Assembly (NCBI GenBank): GCA_029747015.1
Contig: JAKOGI010000087.1
Coordinates: forward strand, 147,501 to 211,500
Length of the DNA: 64,000 bases
Source of the DNA: Carnegiea gigantea
Taxonomy: Eukaryota; Streptophyta; Magnoliopsida; Caryophyllales; Cactaceae
Reading direction: 5' to 3'
Below, one piece after another: positions 33,431 to 45,781 of the stretch. The notes beneath the pieces were generated by a model. The model was not told the DNA's origin. It was given only the letters and a program-made list of their open reading frames with translations, and searched no databases. The translations under genes were made by a program, and so were the position numbers. Every line of letters starts with the position of its first letter. Position 1 is the first letter of the stretch.

Positions 33431-34400
33431 TTTAAGATCGGAAGCACAACCTTCTTCTATTCTGCTTCGGGTTCAATGAAAATGTGGTGTCATTTTTATC
33501 GTGAACCACAAAATTAAAATCTTTCAATTGAAAGTACCACCTTAGATACTCATGTTGGAGGTCCTTCTTCATCATAAATTACATCGTAGCGTAAGATCAG
33601 CATACAAGATACATTGATAGCATGCTCCATCAAACAGACCACTATCATCATATTCAATTCCAAGATCAAAATCCAAATTGACTCCTTCCATAGGAGGTAA
33701 AGAAAGAACCACTTGGGCGAACCTGCAATAATCACTCGTGGAAGATTCAATAGAAGTATAAGTCTCAACCTCAGGTATGCTAGGTGGCGTAGGAGCAGCA
33801 AACTCCACCTTAACATAACTCTGGTCGGGATCCTCAGTCAAAATCCAATACGAATCAGTAGGGTCAGAAAAAATCCAACAATCCTCCATCTCAATTTTAG
33901 AAGAAAGGCCAAGTACATCAGATAGGAAAGAATTAGGGGAAATATTTTTCTCATCCATAAAACAAAACATAACATAACACCCCCTACTTTAAAAGTTATA
34001 CACCCGTCTTTTACATCAATAGTGCAACATGAAGTAGCCAAAAAGGGTCTCCTAAGAATAATTTCGGCATCATCAGTCTCAGTCATATCAGTAATGACAA
34101 AATCTTCTAACACCTAAAAATCTCCTATTTTTATGGCACATGCTCCAACGTACCCAATTGTCATGTTTCAGAACCATCTACTAATTGGAGTGAAAAGGGT
34201 GCGGGTCACAATGGTCCCAAATGAAGCTTATGGAACATAGAGTAGGGCATGAAACTAACATTTGCACCAAAGTCACATGGGGTTCTCTTAATCTTCACTT
34301 TTCTTACAACACAGGGGATAGAAAAGTTACCTGGATTAGGAAGCTTAGGGAGAAAGACTTTGGGAATCTCAAAGCTGTCATCTTCTCTAAAAGTCATGGG
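33430..34400 (-). pseudogene. Aspartic protease and protease-distal linker, Athila-1 copy
   Basis: The minus strand from 34397 reads NPGNFSIPCVVRKVKI then the Athila-type active site PCDFGANVSFMPYS, followed at 34113 by LEDFVITDMTETDDAEIIL, the C-terminal strand. A linker (33970-33572) with SDYCRFAQVVLSLPPMEG follows. A short RWYFQL-FNFVV block, resembling the end of RNase H, comes next, then the GCGCTTCTTGGGA motif usual in Athila after pol. RT and integrase should lie here and do not. Confidence 0.75.
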
Positions 34401-36000
34401 CTCACCCTAATCATTTCTCTCCTTACTCTCAGCTATGATCACCTCTCTACCCTCCTCAAGTGTTATGTCCTCAGGATCCTCTACCCCTTCTTTCAAGGTA
34501 ACACAATTAAACTGCTCGCAGAGGTTAGATTCGGGTTTGCAAGGCAGTCTACCCAAAGGTGCAGATGAAGATGTAACTTGTTAAGCTATTTGAGCTTCAA
34601 GCTTCTTATTATGAGCAGTAAAAGCATCAACCTTAGAGGCCAATTGCTTAAATATACTCATCTTATTTTTGTTACGACAAAAGCATATTCTCCATCATAG
34701 ACTCTAACTTGGATTTTTGAGGTGCTTGTTGAGGATAGGATGGTCTTTGAAATCGAAGGGGTGATCTAAACTTTGTTTGGGGTACGAGTGGGCCATTAGA
34801 CTTATAAGAGAAATTGGGGTGATTTCTCCAACCAGGATTATATGTGTTGGAGAAAGGGTCACTTGTTGGTCTAGGCTAATAGTTATTCATATAATTGACC
34901 AGATCACTTACATCTTAGGCAAAAGGACTACCACTTGATAATGCACAGTCAAATGATCAATTGATCCACTTGTATCACATGATAGGGAATAAAGGAATTA
35001 ACATTCAAGTGTTCCAATATTTAAGACACAACATCAACTTTAGAAGAAAGCATAGAAATAGCTTCTACTTCCAGCTTACCTCCAACCTGCTTGGGTTGGC
35101 TCTCCCAGACGACCATTGGAAGTTATTAAGGGCTATCTCTTCTATAAGATTGTGTGCTTCATCTTTAGTTTTGTTCATAACAGTACCTCTTGCTATCACA
35201 TCAATAGTAGATCTCAATGGTTAGGTGACACCGGTATAAAATGTTTGCACAATCATCCATCTTTGAAGACCATGGTGAGAGCATCATCGTAAAAGATCCT
35301 TGAATTATTCTCAGCCTTCATAGAGAGTCTCATCTTCCTTTTAAGATAAAGTAGTAATTTGATTCTACAACCTTTTCATTTTACTCGGGGGAAATGACTT
35401 CACAAGAAAGACTTTTGTAAGCTCGTCCCATGTTGTTATGCATCCTGGAAGCAATGAGTAAAGCCATACCCTCACCTTATCCCTAAGTAAAAAGGGAAAT
35501 AGGCCTAAGCAAATGGCATCAGTAGAAACTCTGTTGAGCTTTAACATGTCACACACCTCTAAAAAGACCGAGAGGTGTAGGGTGGGATCTTCTAAAGGTG
35601 TGCCTCCGAACTGGGATTGTTGTACCATTAATATAAGGGCTAGTTTGAGCTCGAAATTGTTCACTTCTACATTTGGCTAAGCGATGCTCCAGGAAATGCC
35701 TTGGACTCATAGGGTAAGGAAATCCCAAAGTGTCCTTGTTTAGTTACCTCCTATTCCTGCCATCGATGAAGAAATTGCTAGAGTCTTGGGTTTTTACCCT
35801 TCTACCCTTAATTAATTTTTTCATTCCAGAGCAAAAAGTCCTTTCGATTTTTGGACCAAATTCAAGCGAAAAGGGACTCTGCATATAAAAGAGAAATTTG
35901 CAAAATTGGCAACAAAACTACCAACAGAAATAAAAAATATAAAGAAAAATAAAACATTGATAAAATGCTTAGTCAATTTATAAGGGCTAATTCAATATCT
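34401..36000 (-). pseudogene. gag: Athila-1 gag
   Basis: The best frame is 35664-35365 on the minus strand: NNFELKLALILMVQQSQFGG, EDPTLHLSVFLEVCDMLKLN, GCITTWDELTKVFLVKSFPP, the standard Athila Gag pattern. The rest, down to 34401, is broken by stops but collinear with Athila-2 gag (37850-39010). Gag forms the particle packaging the element RNA. Confidence 0.8.
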
Positions 36001-36011
36001 ACAAATTTTAT

Positions 36012-36030
36012 CCCCGGTAACGTCGCCAAA
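36012..36030 (-). promoter_or_regulatory. Primer binding site of Athila-1
   Basis: The minus strand reads TTTGGCGACGTTACCGGGG next to the LTR end GGTCA. This is the Athila-type PBS (TGGCGCCGTTGCCGGGGA) with changes. Confidence 0.85.
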
Positions 36031-36034
36031 AATT

Positions 36035-36415
36035 TGACCTATGCCCGCAAGTGCACAGGTGTTGTAGTTTAGTAAAGATATCGTTCCCAAGAAGACTAAT
36101 TGTAATCTATTGAGTTTTGTCCTATAAAAGTGCTAAGCAAGTAATTTTAATAGAGAATTTGAATAACATTATAACCTAATTGGAAAATTCAATCAATTAA
36201 AAATATCTGGGGATTCGTTTCACCTTGTAAAGATATGGATCAATGAAATATATATCATGTACTTGATCTGTAATGAGGGATTGAAAAAATGCAATCGCAT
36301 TTAGAATTCAATCTTCTTTCGAAATAAACCGAATTGTCTAAGCTAATCAGTCATTCTTTGAAATGTCCTTGTTTAGTCTAAGTTATAGATTTTTTATCGC
36401 TAATGGTCCTCTTAA
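36035..36415 (-). repeat. 5' LTR of Athila-1, inner part
   Basis: Starts TGACCTATGCCCGCAAGTGC on the + strand, matching 28453 on. Interrupted at CTTAA (36411-36415), the target duplication of Athila-2; resumes at 47050. Confidence 0.9.
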
Positions 36416-37676
36416 TGATAAGTGCTTAATATGTATATTATTTTAGGGCTATTTTGTGTCATTTTTAGGAGAATGTTGTGCTTTAAGTTGTTATTTACTC
36501 TACTATTCTTGATTTATACTTGCGTATAGTTATTTAATGTCTTTTACAGGATTTTTAGCCTTTTTACCCAGCATTATCCCTTCAATGGCTTTTTTTTTAC
36601 CTCCCCTACGATCATCCATGTTATGCCACACCCATAGAGCAAATCATGAGAGAAAACCCCGTTCCAACACAGGCCACAATTGGCCAATGGTGTCTGCCAT
36701 AGATCGTGGTGGGCCTGTAACTGCCACCTCTTCATTTTCCCAGGACTATGCGGCTGAGATCGACTGAGCCTCTCTATAAAAGGCGATGTTTTGTAGCATT
36801 TACAATGATTCCTAAGCAAAGCAAAAGCATAGAATAGCATAGATTAGAGCTTTACTTTATTTCTTTCTCAAAATTTGTAGTTTTTTAGTTTAGTTATTGC
36901 ATTGGTGTGAGTCTCAGGTGTGAGAGTTTGTTCTTAAGGCGGTTTTAAAGCCTTTGGTTGAAGGCCATCTCAGTCAAGCTCCTTCTCGCTCAGATTTCAC
37001 CAAACGTTGGTTAGTTTGTTAATCTTTTATCATATCTGAGTAGTTTTCTTTCGTCTAGGGATTTAGTAGTTTATGGAAGTATTGTTGGATCATGTTTTAA
37101 TCTATTATGATTGGTTTGATTTTATTTTGTCAAGTGTTTCGATTATTATGACTTGATTTTTGGCTGAAATTTACCTGCACTCATGAAACAATCAAGTGAA
37201 AAATTGAAAGGTGACATTTGGTTGTAGGATTGCTTGATAAGACTTAACATAACTTCATCTTGAAAAAGAGATTTGCATGTTAGACGGGCTAGTAAATAAT
37301 CGAAGACATTGAACTTGAATTAAGGCAACTTAGTCTGAAAGAACGACTTTTGCTTAGTTAGGAAAATGTAGTTGATTTCGAAAGAATAGACTGAGTTTCT
37401 AAAAAGGTTACAATGCCTCGAATTTAACCAATTAGAAGAAAGCACATGTTTATATTTTTGATCCAATTTCCTTTCACAACTACGAGAACTCCTGGACGTT
37501 TTTTCCCTTATTGATTTAGAAAAGTTTATTTGCTATTGTTAAATCAAATCCACTTAAACCAGAATTTTACTTAGCATAATTTAATAGGCAAGACTCAGTA
37601 AGTTACACTACTAGTCCCTAAAGAAAGATATCTTTTATCTATACTACGACTACCCATGCGCTTGCGGTAGTGGTCA
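36416..37676 (+). repeat. 5' LTR of Athila-2, TATA box at 36775-36783
   Basis: TGATAAGTGCTTAATATG...GCGGTAGTGGTCA. The TATAAAAGG box lies at 36775-36783. The LTR is of the same family as Athila-1 LTRs (shared TGTGTCATTTTTAGGAGAAT). Differences from the 3' LTR are scattered, so the insertion is not recent. Confidence 0.9.
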
Positions 37677-37682
37677 AATTTT

Positions 37683-37700
37683 TGGCACCGTTACCGAGGA
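37683..37700 (+). promoter_or_regulatory. Primer binding site of Athila-2
   Basis: TGGCACCGTTACCGAGGA, six bases after the LTR end; Athila-type PBS with a few changes. Confidence 0.85.
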
Positions 37701-37849
37701 CTAAAAATATTAACTATTGAGTTAGTCTTGCGAAAGTGACTAAGTATTTTATTGTTTTTTATGGTTATTTTTTTTTCTTTCTTTGCTTGTTCAAATTACG
37801 CTGGTAGTGTTGGTGTTAGTGCGTGCAGGAATTTTTTCTGTTTATACGA

Positions 37850-39010
37850 AGTCCAATCTTGTACAAACCCAATCCTGAGATTGAAAGGACTTTTCACCTA
37901 AGGAGGAAAAAGCAAAGGATTGAAGAGCAAAGATGCGAGGCAAGAAGGAATTCAAACATGGCAGGAGGTGACCAATGAAGGACTCTTCGTGATTTTGTTA
38001 CCCTAGGAGTCCAGGGCATCGCCTCAAGCATCGCTCGCTCTGTTATAGATGCTAACAGCCTCAAGCTCAAACCAGCACACATTTCCATAGTGTAACAATC
38101 TCAGTTCGACGGAAGTCCCTTGGAAGACCCAAATACTCATCTTTTTAAAGCTGTGTGATATGCTGAAATTAAATGGAGTCTGTAGTGATACGATTTGGCT
38201 ACGCTTATTCCCTTTCCCATTGAGGGATGAAGTGAGGGCTTGGTTGCACTCTTTGTCATCTGGATGCATCACCACCTGGGATAAGTTGACAAGAGCTTTC
38301 CTCACCAAATTCTTCCCTCCAAGCAAAACAGCGAGCTTAAGGAATCAGATCACCAACTTTCTGCAAAGAGATGACGAGACACTCTATGAAGCCTGGGAGC
38401 ATTTTAAAGATCTGCTACATTTGTGCCCCCATCATGGTCTTCAACGTTGGATGATAATCCAAGCCTTTTATAATGGTGTGACCCCGCCTGTAAGGTCCAC
38501 AATTGATGTGGTGGCAGGAGGAACTCTGATGAACAAGATTGAGGATGAAGCCTATAATCTAATCGAGGAGATGGCACTAAACAACTTCCAATGGTCCACA
38601 GATCGAACCTAACCCAAGCAGGTTAGAGGTAAGCTTGAAGTTGATGCAATTACTTTACTTTCTGCTAAAGAAGATGCCATGAGTCAAAGATTGAACCAAA
38701 TGAATATTAATGCTGTGAACTCTAGTGCTCCTTCCCCTTGTGAAGTTTATGGTGCAATTGAGCATATAACTTTAAATTGTCAAGTTGGGGGTTCCTTTTT
38801 CCCAAGACCCTAATGAAGTTAATTATGTTCAAAATTTCAACCTAAGACCGACCAATAACCCTTACTCTAATACCTATAATTTGTGTTGGAAGAGTCATCC
38901 AAATTTCTCTTACAGGTCAAATCCAAACACCGTGAACATGGCCCCGATGAATGCTAGAGTACCCAAAGACCCCTATTCCCTACTCAAATGCCCCAAAAGT
39001 CTAATTTAGA
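37850..39010 (+). pseudogene. gag: Athila-2 gag
   Basis: Begins near 37858 with a basic stretch (FHLRRKKQRIEEQRCEARRN). The capsid part follows; the longest open piece, 38160-38612, contains RLFPFPLRDEVRAWLHSL, GCITTWDKLTRAFLTKFFPP and ETLYEAWEHFKDLLHLCPHH, classic Athila Gag. A knuckle near 38729-38770 reads CEVYGAIEHITLNC with one Cys replaced by Tyr. Frameshifts near 38140 and stops near 38610 and 38812 disable it. Confidence 0.85.
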
Positions 39011-39086
39011 AGCAATGATGGAAAAAATGCTTATGGCGTAACAAAAACAGGATGAGTATATTAAGCAATTAGCCTCCAAGGTTGAT

Positions 39087-40174
39087 GTGCTTATAACTCA
39101 TAATACAATGTTAGAAGCCCAAATTACCCAAAAAGTTAGTTTCTCATCTATGCCCCCTGACAAACTTCCTAGTAAATCTGAACCTAACCCTCGTGAGCAT
39201 TATAACTATGTTACCATTAAGGGAGAAGAAGAGGACTTAACTGACTCTGAGGAAGTACCAATTAGAGAGGGTCAAGAAATAACTATGGCTGGTAATAATG
39301 AGAGCAACAATGGTGGCAAGACTTCCACATTCAAAGAGAATGAAACTGTTGAGATCCTATCATTTTTCCCCCTAAGCTCCCTGATCTAGGTAGTTTTTCT
39401 ATCCCCTGCATTGTAGGAAAGGTAGAAATTGATAGAGGTCCATGCGATCTAGGTGCTAGTGTCAGCATAATGCCCTATTCTTTGTTTCATAAGCTGTACC
39501 TAGGACCATTACTGGCCGCACCTTTCTCATTACAGTTGGTTGATGGTTCTGTGATGCAAGCTATAGGCAGCTTAGACATTGTGCCAGTCAATATAGGAGA
39601 CATTTGGGTATTGGAGGACTTCATTATCGTTGACATGCATGAAACTGACGATGCCCAAATTATCCTAGGCTGGCCCATTTTGGCGATAGCTAGTTGCCAC
39701 ATTGATGGAAGAGAGGGTCGTATATCTTTTGAGGTAGAAGGGTGATTTGCTGTGTTTAGTCATAGGAAGGAGGACATGGTTTCTCCTCATTCTTTTATAT
39801 TGGAAGCATTACCCCTTTCCCTAAGATTGATAGAGAGGATGCCTGGAATTGTGAAGATCCCCCTTATTCTAAATGAATTTCTTATGAGGACCCCGACTAA
39901 GGGTTTGTTTAAAGTGGAGTTTACTACTCGTATGCCATCTTACAAGCCCGAGGTTGAGGCTCCTATTTCTAATGAGTTTTCAATGAGTGATTACTGCAAG
40001 TTTACACAAACTGTTCTCTCTATGCCCCCTGTGGAAGGTTCTGATGCAGATTTTGATGTAGTGGTTAGACGAGTTGATGATAGTCCGTCTGATGGGCCAC
40101 AAGAGCGATTTGTTTCGCATGCAGATAGTGCATTATGGCATGAAGTTATGAAGACGAAGGACCTGCAGCCATAA
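39087..40174 (+). pseudogene. Aspartic protease and linker, Athila-2 copy
   Basis: Upstream acidic Gag-protease spacer at 39087-39389. Protease follows with IPCIVGKVEIDRGPCDLGAS then VSIMPYSLFHKL (39405-39495; the Athila-type site has Asp-Leu-Gly-Ala-Ser), and VLEDFIIVDMHETDDAQIIL. A stop at 39745 separates the linker frame (39752-40174), which has SDYCKFTQTVLSMPPVEG. The linker is conserved with Athila-1 and Athila-3 but is not RT. Confidence 0.8.
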
Positions 40175-40910
40175 CTTTTAAGATGGTACCTTCAACTGAA
40201 TAAGTTTGGTTTTGTGGTTTGCGATAAAGCATATCTAGACCAAGCCTATAACAAGGGTTAAGCTCTTAACCTTAAAAGAGCGATTCTTAGGAGGTAACCT
40301 AAGCTTTCTTTCCTTTTCCCTTTTTATAGCTTTGATTTTTATTAATTTTTTTAGTTATAAAAGCGGAAAAAATAGGGACAGAAAAAAATATATGAATAAA
40401 ATATTAGCACCACGGTCAATACCCCCAGAAATATGGCCGTGGGGTGCCAACCCAAAAAAATCAAAAAAATCGAGGGCCAGCAGACACCACGGACGGTTTG
40501 TGGTGAGCCCCATGGTCCGTGGTGGTATGCTATGGGCCGCGATCTAGGTTTTTAACCATGGTGCCTTTTCACTTTCCCCCTTTCATCTCTAACATCTCAA
40601 CACTCTCTCTATCTACCCCTATTTTCTCTCTCTAAACTCTATAACTAAATCTCTCTAATCTCCCCTCATTTCTTCTCTATTTTCAATCATTTTCACACCA
40701 AATCCTTTCCTTTCACTCACTCTTCCTTTTTTCTCCAAAAATATCCATCTCTTTCTTCTTCTTTTTCTTCAAATTCATCTCACCTTTACTCATCCACCAT
40801 ACCCATCCTTTTCTCTCTCTTATTTTTCATATTTTTACTTAATTTCTTTAATTCTAGGTTTTAGTTCTTACTTTTGGTTTTAGTTTTGTTTTTGTTTAGA
40901 GTTTGCAACA
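40175..40910 (+). other. Pol-deletion junction and CT-rich leader before ATHILA ORF-1
   Basis: A short LLRWYLQLNKFGFVV-like block (about 40178-40220) resembling an RNase H end, the CGATTCTTAGGAGGTAACC motif (40283-40301), the inverted pair CCACGGAC (40487-40494) / GTCCGTGG (40515-40522), then a long CT-rich stretch (40570-40850) before the ATG at 40911. Confidence 0.65.
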
Positions 40911-42236
40911 ATGGCACTAACCAACAGACAAAGGAGCACCAAGGAGGTGGCTTTATCAAGTCAAGCACCACTCCGACCTCAAAGAACATCCCGAACATCA
41001 ACCAATGCGCATGCTAGAGGTAACATTCCTTACCCCCTTGGTTTGGCGAACCCTGATCATTTTGCTGGATATAGTTGCTTGAATGAACATATGGTTATAG
41101 CAACTAGATATTATGATGAGGATTTGTTAGCTCGGTTGGGAATGTTGGATGATATTCATTGGTTGTTTCCTAGAGGTGGTATGGGACACTTTTTAGAAAT
41201 CAAAGAGCATACATATAGGAAGCTGACCTTAGAATTCCTTAGTACACTCCATGTTGAGGTCACTAGGGGGCCTCAATGTCAAGCCGGATATATATCGTTC
41301 TATTTGCAGGGTCAATTATATGAACTTAACTTAGGTACCTTCAACAATATTGTTCGTTTTCCACCTAGCATGGATATCCCGAGTGACCATGTCCCTCGCA
41401 AATTCAAACTGAAATGCATTTTTTGGTGAACTTTCATGGAGTGTTAGGTACAGTACCAGTTCATCAAAATGCACACATATTGGAAACCCCTATATTAGAG
41501 TAGCTCAGCGTATCTTGACTTGTTCTTTGTTTACTCAGGACGGTAGTCTGAATGTCCTTAGACTTTCTGAGTTGTACGTTTTGTCTTATATGCTTGATGG
41601 GGACCACTTGACACAGGATCATTTTTTGCTAGGCAACTGCATATTGCTGCTATTAGCACTAAAGGTAGGATAGTCATTGGTGGGATAATAACTACTATTG
41701 CCAGATTCTTGGGAGTTGAGCCCAACCCTGAGGGTAGAGTTTCCGGGTCTGATCGGCTTAATCAAGCTGCTTTTGAGATTATGAACTTTTGTAAAGTTGA
41801 GGATGGCCGTTTATGTTGGATTTACCCAGGAGACCAGCTTTTGCCGCTTCCTAATGTTGATCGCACTACCCTTCTTCACCAGGCTAACTTTATTAGGGCA
41901 CCTAGTGATGAGGAGGTTGTTCGACCTGCACCCCATCAACAGCCCCTCAATCTAGTCAAGCCGGACCTGGTTCTTCCTCTTAACCATCCCCACCTAACTA
42001 TTCTGACCTCCACGACACCCTTAGGTCCATTCAAGAGGAGCAAGTTTCCCTCTGATTGTTTATTGCTTTTGAGAGTGCCGCTCTTCGGGACTTTGTCCAA
42101 GAGCGATGAGCTTCATGGGTTGCTTGCTTCCCAGGCACAATATTTCCAAGACTATAGGGCATGTCTAGATACCTGGCGAGATTGGCATATCTCCTATGGC
42201 CAACCACCCTATCCTCCTCCACCTTCTTCTCTCTGA
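40911..42236 (+). pseudogene. ATHILA ORF-1-like protein, Athila-2 copy
   Basis: Best preserved of three copies. 40911-41429 is open (172 aa): Ser/Thr/Arg-rich N-terminus, NIPYPLGLANPDHFAGY, RYYDEDLLARLGMLDDIHWL, REFL-like EFLSTLHVEVTRGPQ and GYISFYLQGQLYELNLGTFNN, the hallmarks of the ATHILA ORF-1 family (PF03078 type). A frameshift near 41425 moves the reading; the remainder (41475-41650, 41709-42236) includes SLNVLRLSELYVLSYML, FLGVEPNPEG and FCKVEDGRLCWIYPGD, ending with a Pro-rich tail. No signal peptide. Function unproven; env-like position only. Confidence 0.8.
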
Positions 42237-43326
42237 TCTTGTTTTATGTTATGTGCTTCTCCCGTTTCCTTTTTCTATTATGTGCCTATATTAAGGGCAA
42301 TGTGTGATTCTATCATGGGAGAGTTAGTCACTATATTTAGCATTTGATGCCTGTTTTCGGTTTGGTGTGTTTGTGCTTTGTATATGTTTCTAGTGGTAGT
42401 TTTTATAGTTTTTGATTATTTTAGTTTTGTTTAATAGTGCTTGTAGTTTTCTTTGCATTCTAGGTTGCATTTCCATTTTTATTAGTTTCTTTTGCATTTT
42501 AGTTTGTATTGTTTGTAGGAGCATGCATAAAAAATGAAAAAAAAATTGAAAAGTGAAAAAAAAACACAAAAGGAAAGGAAAAAAATCCTCAGATGATGAT
42601 CTCTATAGATTTAATTTAATAGCTTTTTTTGATTTAGTTTGATCCTTTGATTCGCCCAAATTGTGCATAAAAGTTTGCAAATGCATTTTCGAAATTAATT
42701 CCATGTTTTGACCATATGTTGGATGCGAGTTGATTTACCCCATGAGTCCTTACAAGATTTTGGCATGTATTTACTAGTGAGCTAGCTTTGTCCTTGGTAC
42801 AAATCCCATGAGACTTTGAGCGTTTAAAGACTGTTTATCAAATTAGTCTCATATTTCTTTTATGTGTGACTCTTCCTTGATGTTAATTCTCTAGAACTTG
42901 CTTTGATTTTGGCTTAAGATCACATTTTGTATATGCATTTAGGCAATATGATTGAGGCAGTTTTCTTTCTTTGATTTGTTGAACCCCACAACCAAATAGC
43001 CACCCTGGTTATGTATTGTATCCCTTATTAGCCCCTTTGAGCCTGTATCTGTTTTTGTAGATTTGAACCTCCTATTATAACTCATAGCCGAATACTTGTC
43101 TTACCTTTAAGCCAAGGCTGGAGGAGTGTCCTATCCTTATGCATCATAAGGTGTTATCAAGATGGAATGATATCTTGTGGTGTAACTTGGTTGTTTGGTG
43201 TAGGGTTATGAGATATTGATTAATCCCTTGTTTTATTGTACAAAATTTAGAGAAGAGTTGGAATTTAAAGTTTGTTATGGATTTTCCCCTTAGCTATCCT
43301 TTTTGAAAAAAATGATAAGTGCTTAT
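42237..43326 (+). other. 3' region of Athila-2 with PPT-like motif near 42290-42335
   Basis: Non-coding. Contains TTAAGGGCAATGTGTGATTC followed by TATCATGGGAGAGTTAG, the counterpart of the extra PPT-like motif in Athila-1 (31371-31410). The rest is collinear in reverse with 29717-31370. Confidence 0.55.
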
Positions 43327-45045
43327 TGTTAGGTAATTTTAAGTGATAAACAAAAGTGTTGCAAGCGTACAACTTTCGCTGTAGTACTTGAGGGTTGTAT
43401 CCTCAGGGACGAGGTTAAGATTAAGGTTACTAGTTCAAAGTTAACATCATTCTAAACTAATTAAAACAGTGAACAACTGAAATTATAGATTATAAATGGG
43501 TCGAACTCTAAATAATCCTAATTATTCACAAACCCTCATATCCTTTAAACTAGCTTAAATAGCAAAACCAAACTCAACCATATTGACATAAGTAATCTAA
43601 TACTAAATCTAATTAAGACCAGCATAGTTGAATTCAAATATAATCCGTAGTCCAGCTGAACGAAAATCAAAACTCATACAACGGACATGACCCAGGAACT
43701 TCTAATAAAAAACCGACACCATGTAAACTCCAACTAACCCGCATAAGAATCAAAATCTGGCACTAGGAACCTAAAAATCAACATGACATAAGGTAGAGAG
43801 TAGCAGGGGAGGGGGGCTGAAAGCAGCACATAAATAATCAACAACCATCAAGAAAGCCGAATTATGCAAAATCTCAGAACATAATCGCCTAGTCATCATC
43901 ATCATCAAACTACCAGGATTCAGATCAACCGAGACAATTATTTAAGCATCAAGTTGAACTGCAATAGGGGAGGGGAAAGCAACATAATCAAAATAGAGCT
44001 AAAAACAAAACCTAAAAACTTAGCAACAGGGGAGAGGGAAAGCGGGTTCAGCAAGAAACCACCTAGAACCCTGTTGCAAGCTCATCCAAGTGCGCCAAAA
44101 AAAAAAAATGGTGAAATTGCCATTGAACCTTTGAGTTTCAGTGAAACTATGGAAGGACAGAAGAACACGAACAGTAATTCCCATTCACAGCTTCAAGCAT
44201 AAATTACAAAATTAACATACACTTAATGGATTCTAACCAGAAATCAGATCATTTGGAACCTAATGACATGAAATCACTACAAATTAAGCTCTGAACAAAT
44301 GAAATTATGAATCTGGCATTCAAAATTCCAAAGCAAAAACAAAACCCTAAACTACTAAAGTCTGAAATTAAAACAAAATTAAACCTAAAATTAAACCTAA
44401 GGCTTAGCTAACCTAAACCCTAAATTACCTAATTCGACCTCAAAAAACGCTGCTAGATTGATTAGATACCCGAGCCCTTCTTCAATCTCTGCCCTTCGAT
44501 CTGCATGGTATCGTGGATGGTCGAGATTAGGGACAGCGATGGTGATGTGTTGGCTTTTGCTGCGTGAGTTGCGGTGGTGCTTGTTAGTGATGGCGATCGA
44601 TGATGGTGTCAAAGAGAGAGAGAGGGAGGTGAGGTGGAGATGAGGATGAAGGGTTCGGGGGGTTGGGGTTTGGGTTTCTAGTTGCAGAATCGAGAGGGAG
44701 GAGGGAGAAGGTTTAAGTGAGGGAGGGGAGTTGTTAGCAGTCACGTGAGGAGCACATGGGCTAGGTAGGGAATTTTTGGTTTTATTTATCTTTTTTTTTT
44801 TCTCTTTTCTTTGGGCTAAAAGGAAATGGGCCTAGCAATTCGGGTGAGGCTTGAGTCAAGTCGGCCCAGTTCTTCTTTTCCAGTATTTTTGTTGCATTTT
44901 TCGCATTTATTCTCATAATTATTCTCATTTTGTTCAAAACCTACAAAACAAAATAAAATCAAATAGAAACCTAAAAATAACGATTATAACGAGCATAAAA
45001 TAGGTTTAAAAGTACCTTAAAAATAACATATTTTTGGCACGAACA
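43327..45045 (-). repeat. Solo LTR of family D (1719 bp)
   Basis: Termini TGTTAGGTAATTTTAAGTGA ... TTTTTGGCACGAACA, flanked by CTTAT (43322-43326) and CTTAC (45046-45050), a near-perfect target duplication. Similar along its length, especially at both ends, to the LTR at 60990-62826, whose PPT shows the minus orientation. There is no internal region, so it arose by LTR-LTR recombination. Frames inside are antisense low-complexity. Confidence 0.85.
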
Positions 45046-45781
45046 CTTACAGAAAAAAACACAAGAAAAAAAAAGTCGAAAGCGAAAAAAAGAAATGAAA
45101 AAAAAAAAAAGAACGGAAAAGAAAGAAGAAAGTGGTTGGCCTTGGCGAGAATGTAAGTTATTTCTAATTTTCGACTCTTTCTCTCTTCATTTGGGGATCG
45201 ATTCTTAATTGATGGTTTAAGAAAGATGTAGTATGATACATTGGAATTGTTTAGCTCTTGGTCTATGGCTTATAGCTCCTCATTTCCAAAAACATTTGTT
45301 CTCCTCTTACCTTTACCCTTAGCCTCGTTACAACCCTATTAAAATTCTTATGATTGTCTAATATGTTTGCATTTTTAGTGATGGCAAATTTGAGGATCTT
45401 GTCAAGCTTATGGTAGAGTTGCATCTAAGATTGAGATTTGAGAGAACCTTCATAAATATATACATTTCAAGCACATGAGTGCTAAGTGCCACATAACTAT
45501 AGTGGGGTTCTACCGGCCTTACTAGTTTCGCTTGTTTCACATGTTGAATGGCTATATTTGACAATTTAGGGGAGATTGCTTTCAAGCTTGACATTGTGGT
45601 CTATAAAAAGTCTTTGAAAATTTCATTCCCTATTCTATTTATTAATGATTTTTTTGTATCTTTTGCGCTACCTTTGGATCAGCTTTGCCATTTGAATGTT
45701 ACCTACATCTATCCTGAGGAGGCTGTGTATACTTTTAATCTTTGCATTGCTTGAGGATAAGAGTTTAAGCATGGGTGAGTT
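45046..45781 (+). other. Remaining 3' region and PPT of Athila-2
   Basis: A-rich start, then non-coding DNA collinear with Athila-1. The PPT reads GTTTAAGCATGGGTGAGTT, ending at the 3' LTR start (45782), and is preceded by GCATTGCTTGAGGATAAGAG. Confidence 0.7.

Noticed and set aside
44397..44744. 115-aa Ser/Pro/Thr-rich minus-strand frame in the solo LTR
   Set aside because: Low-complexity leader of the LTR; the second LTR copy does not keep the frame.
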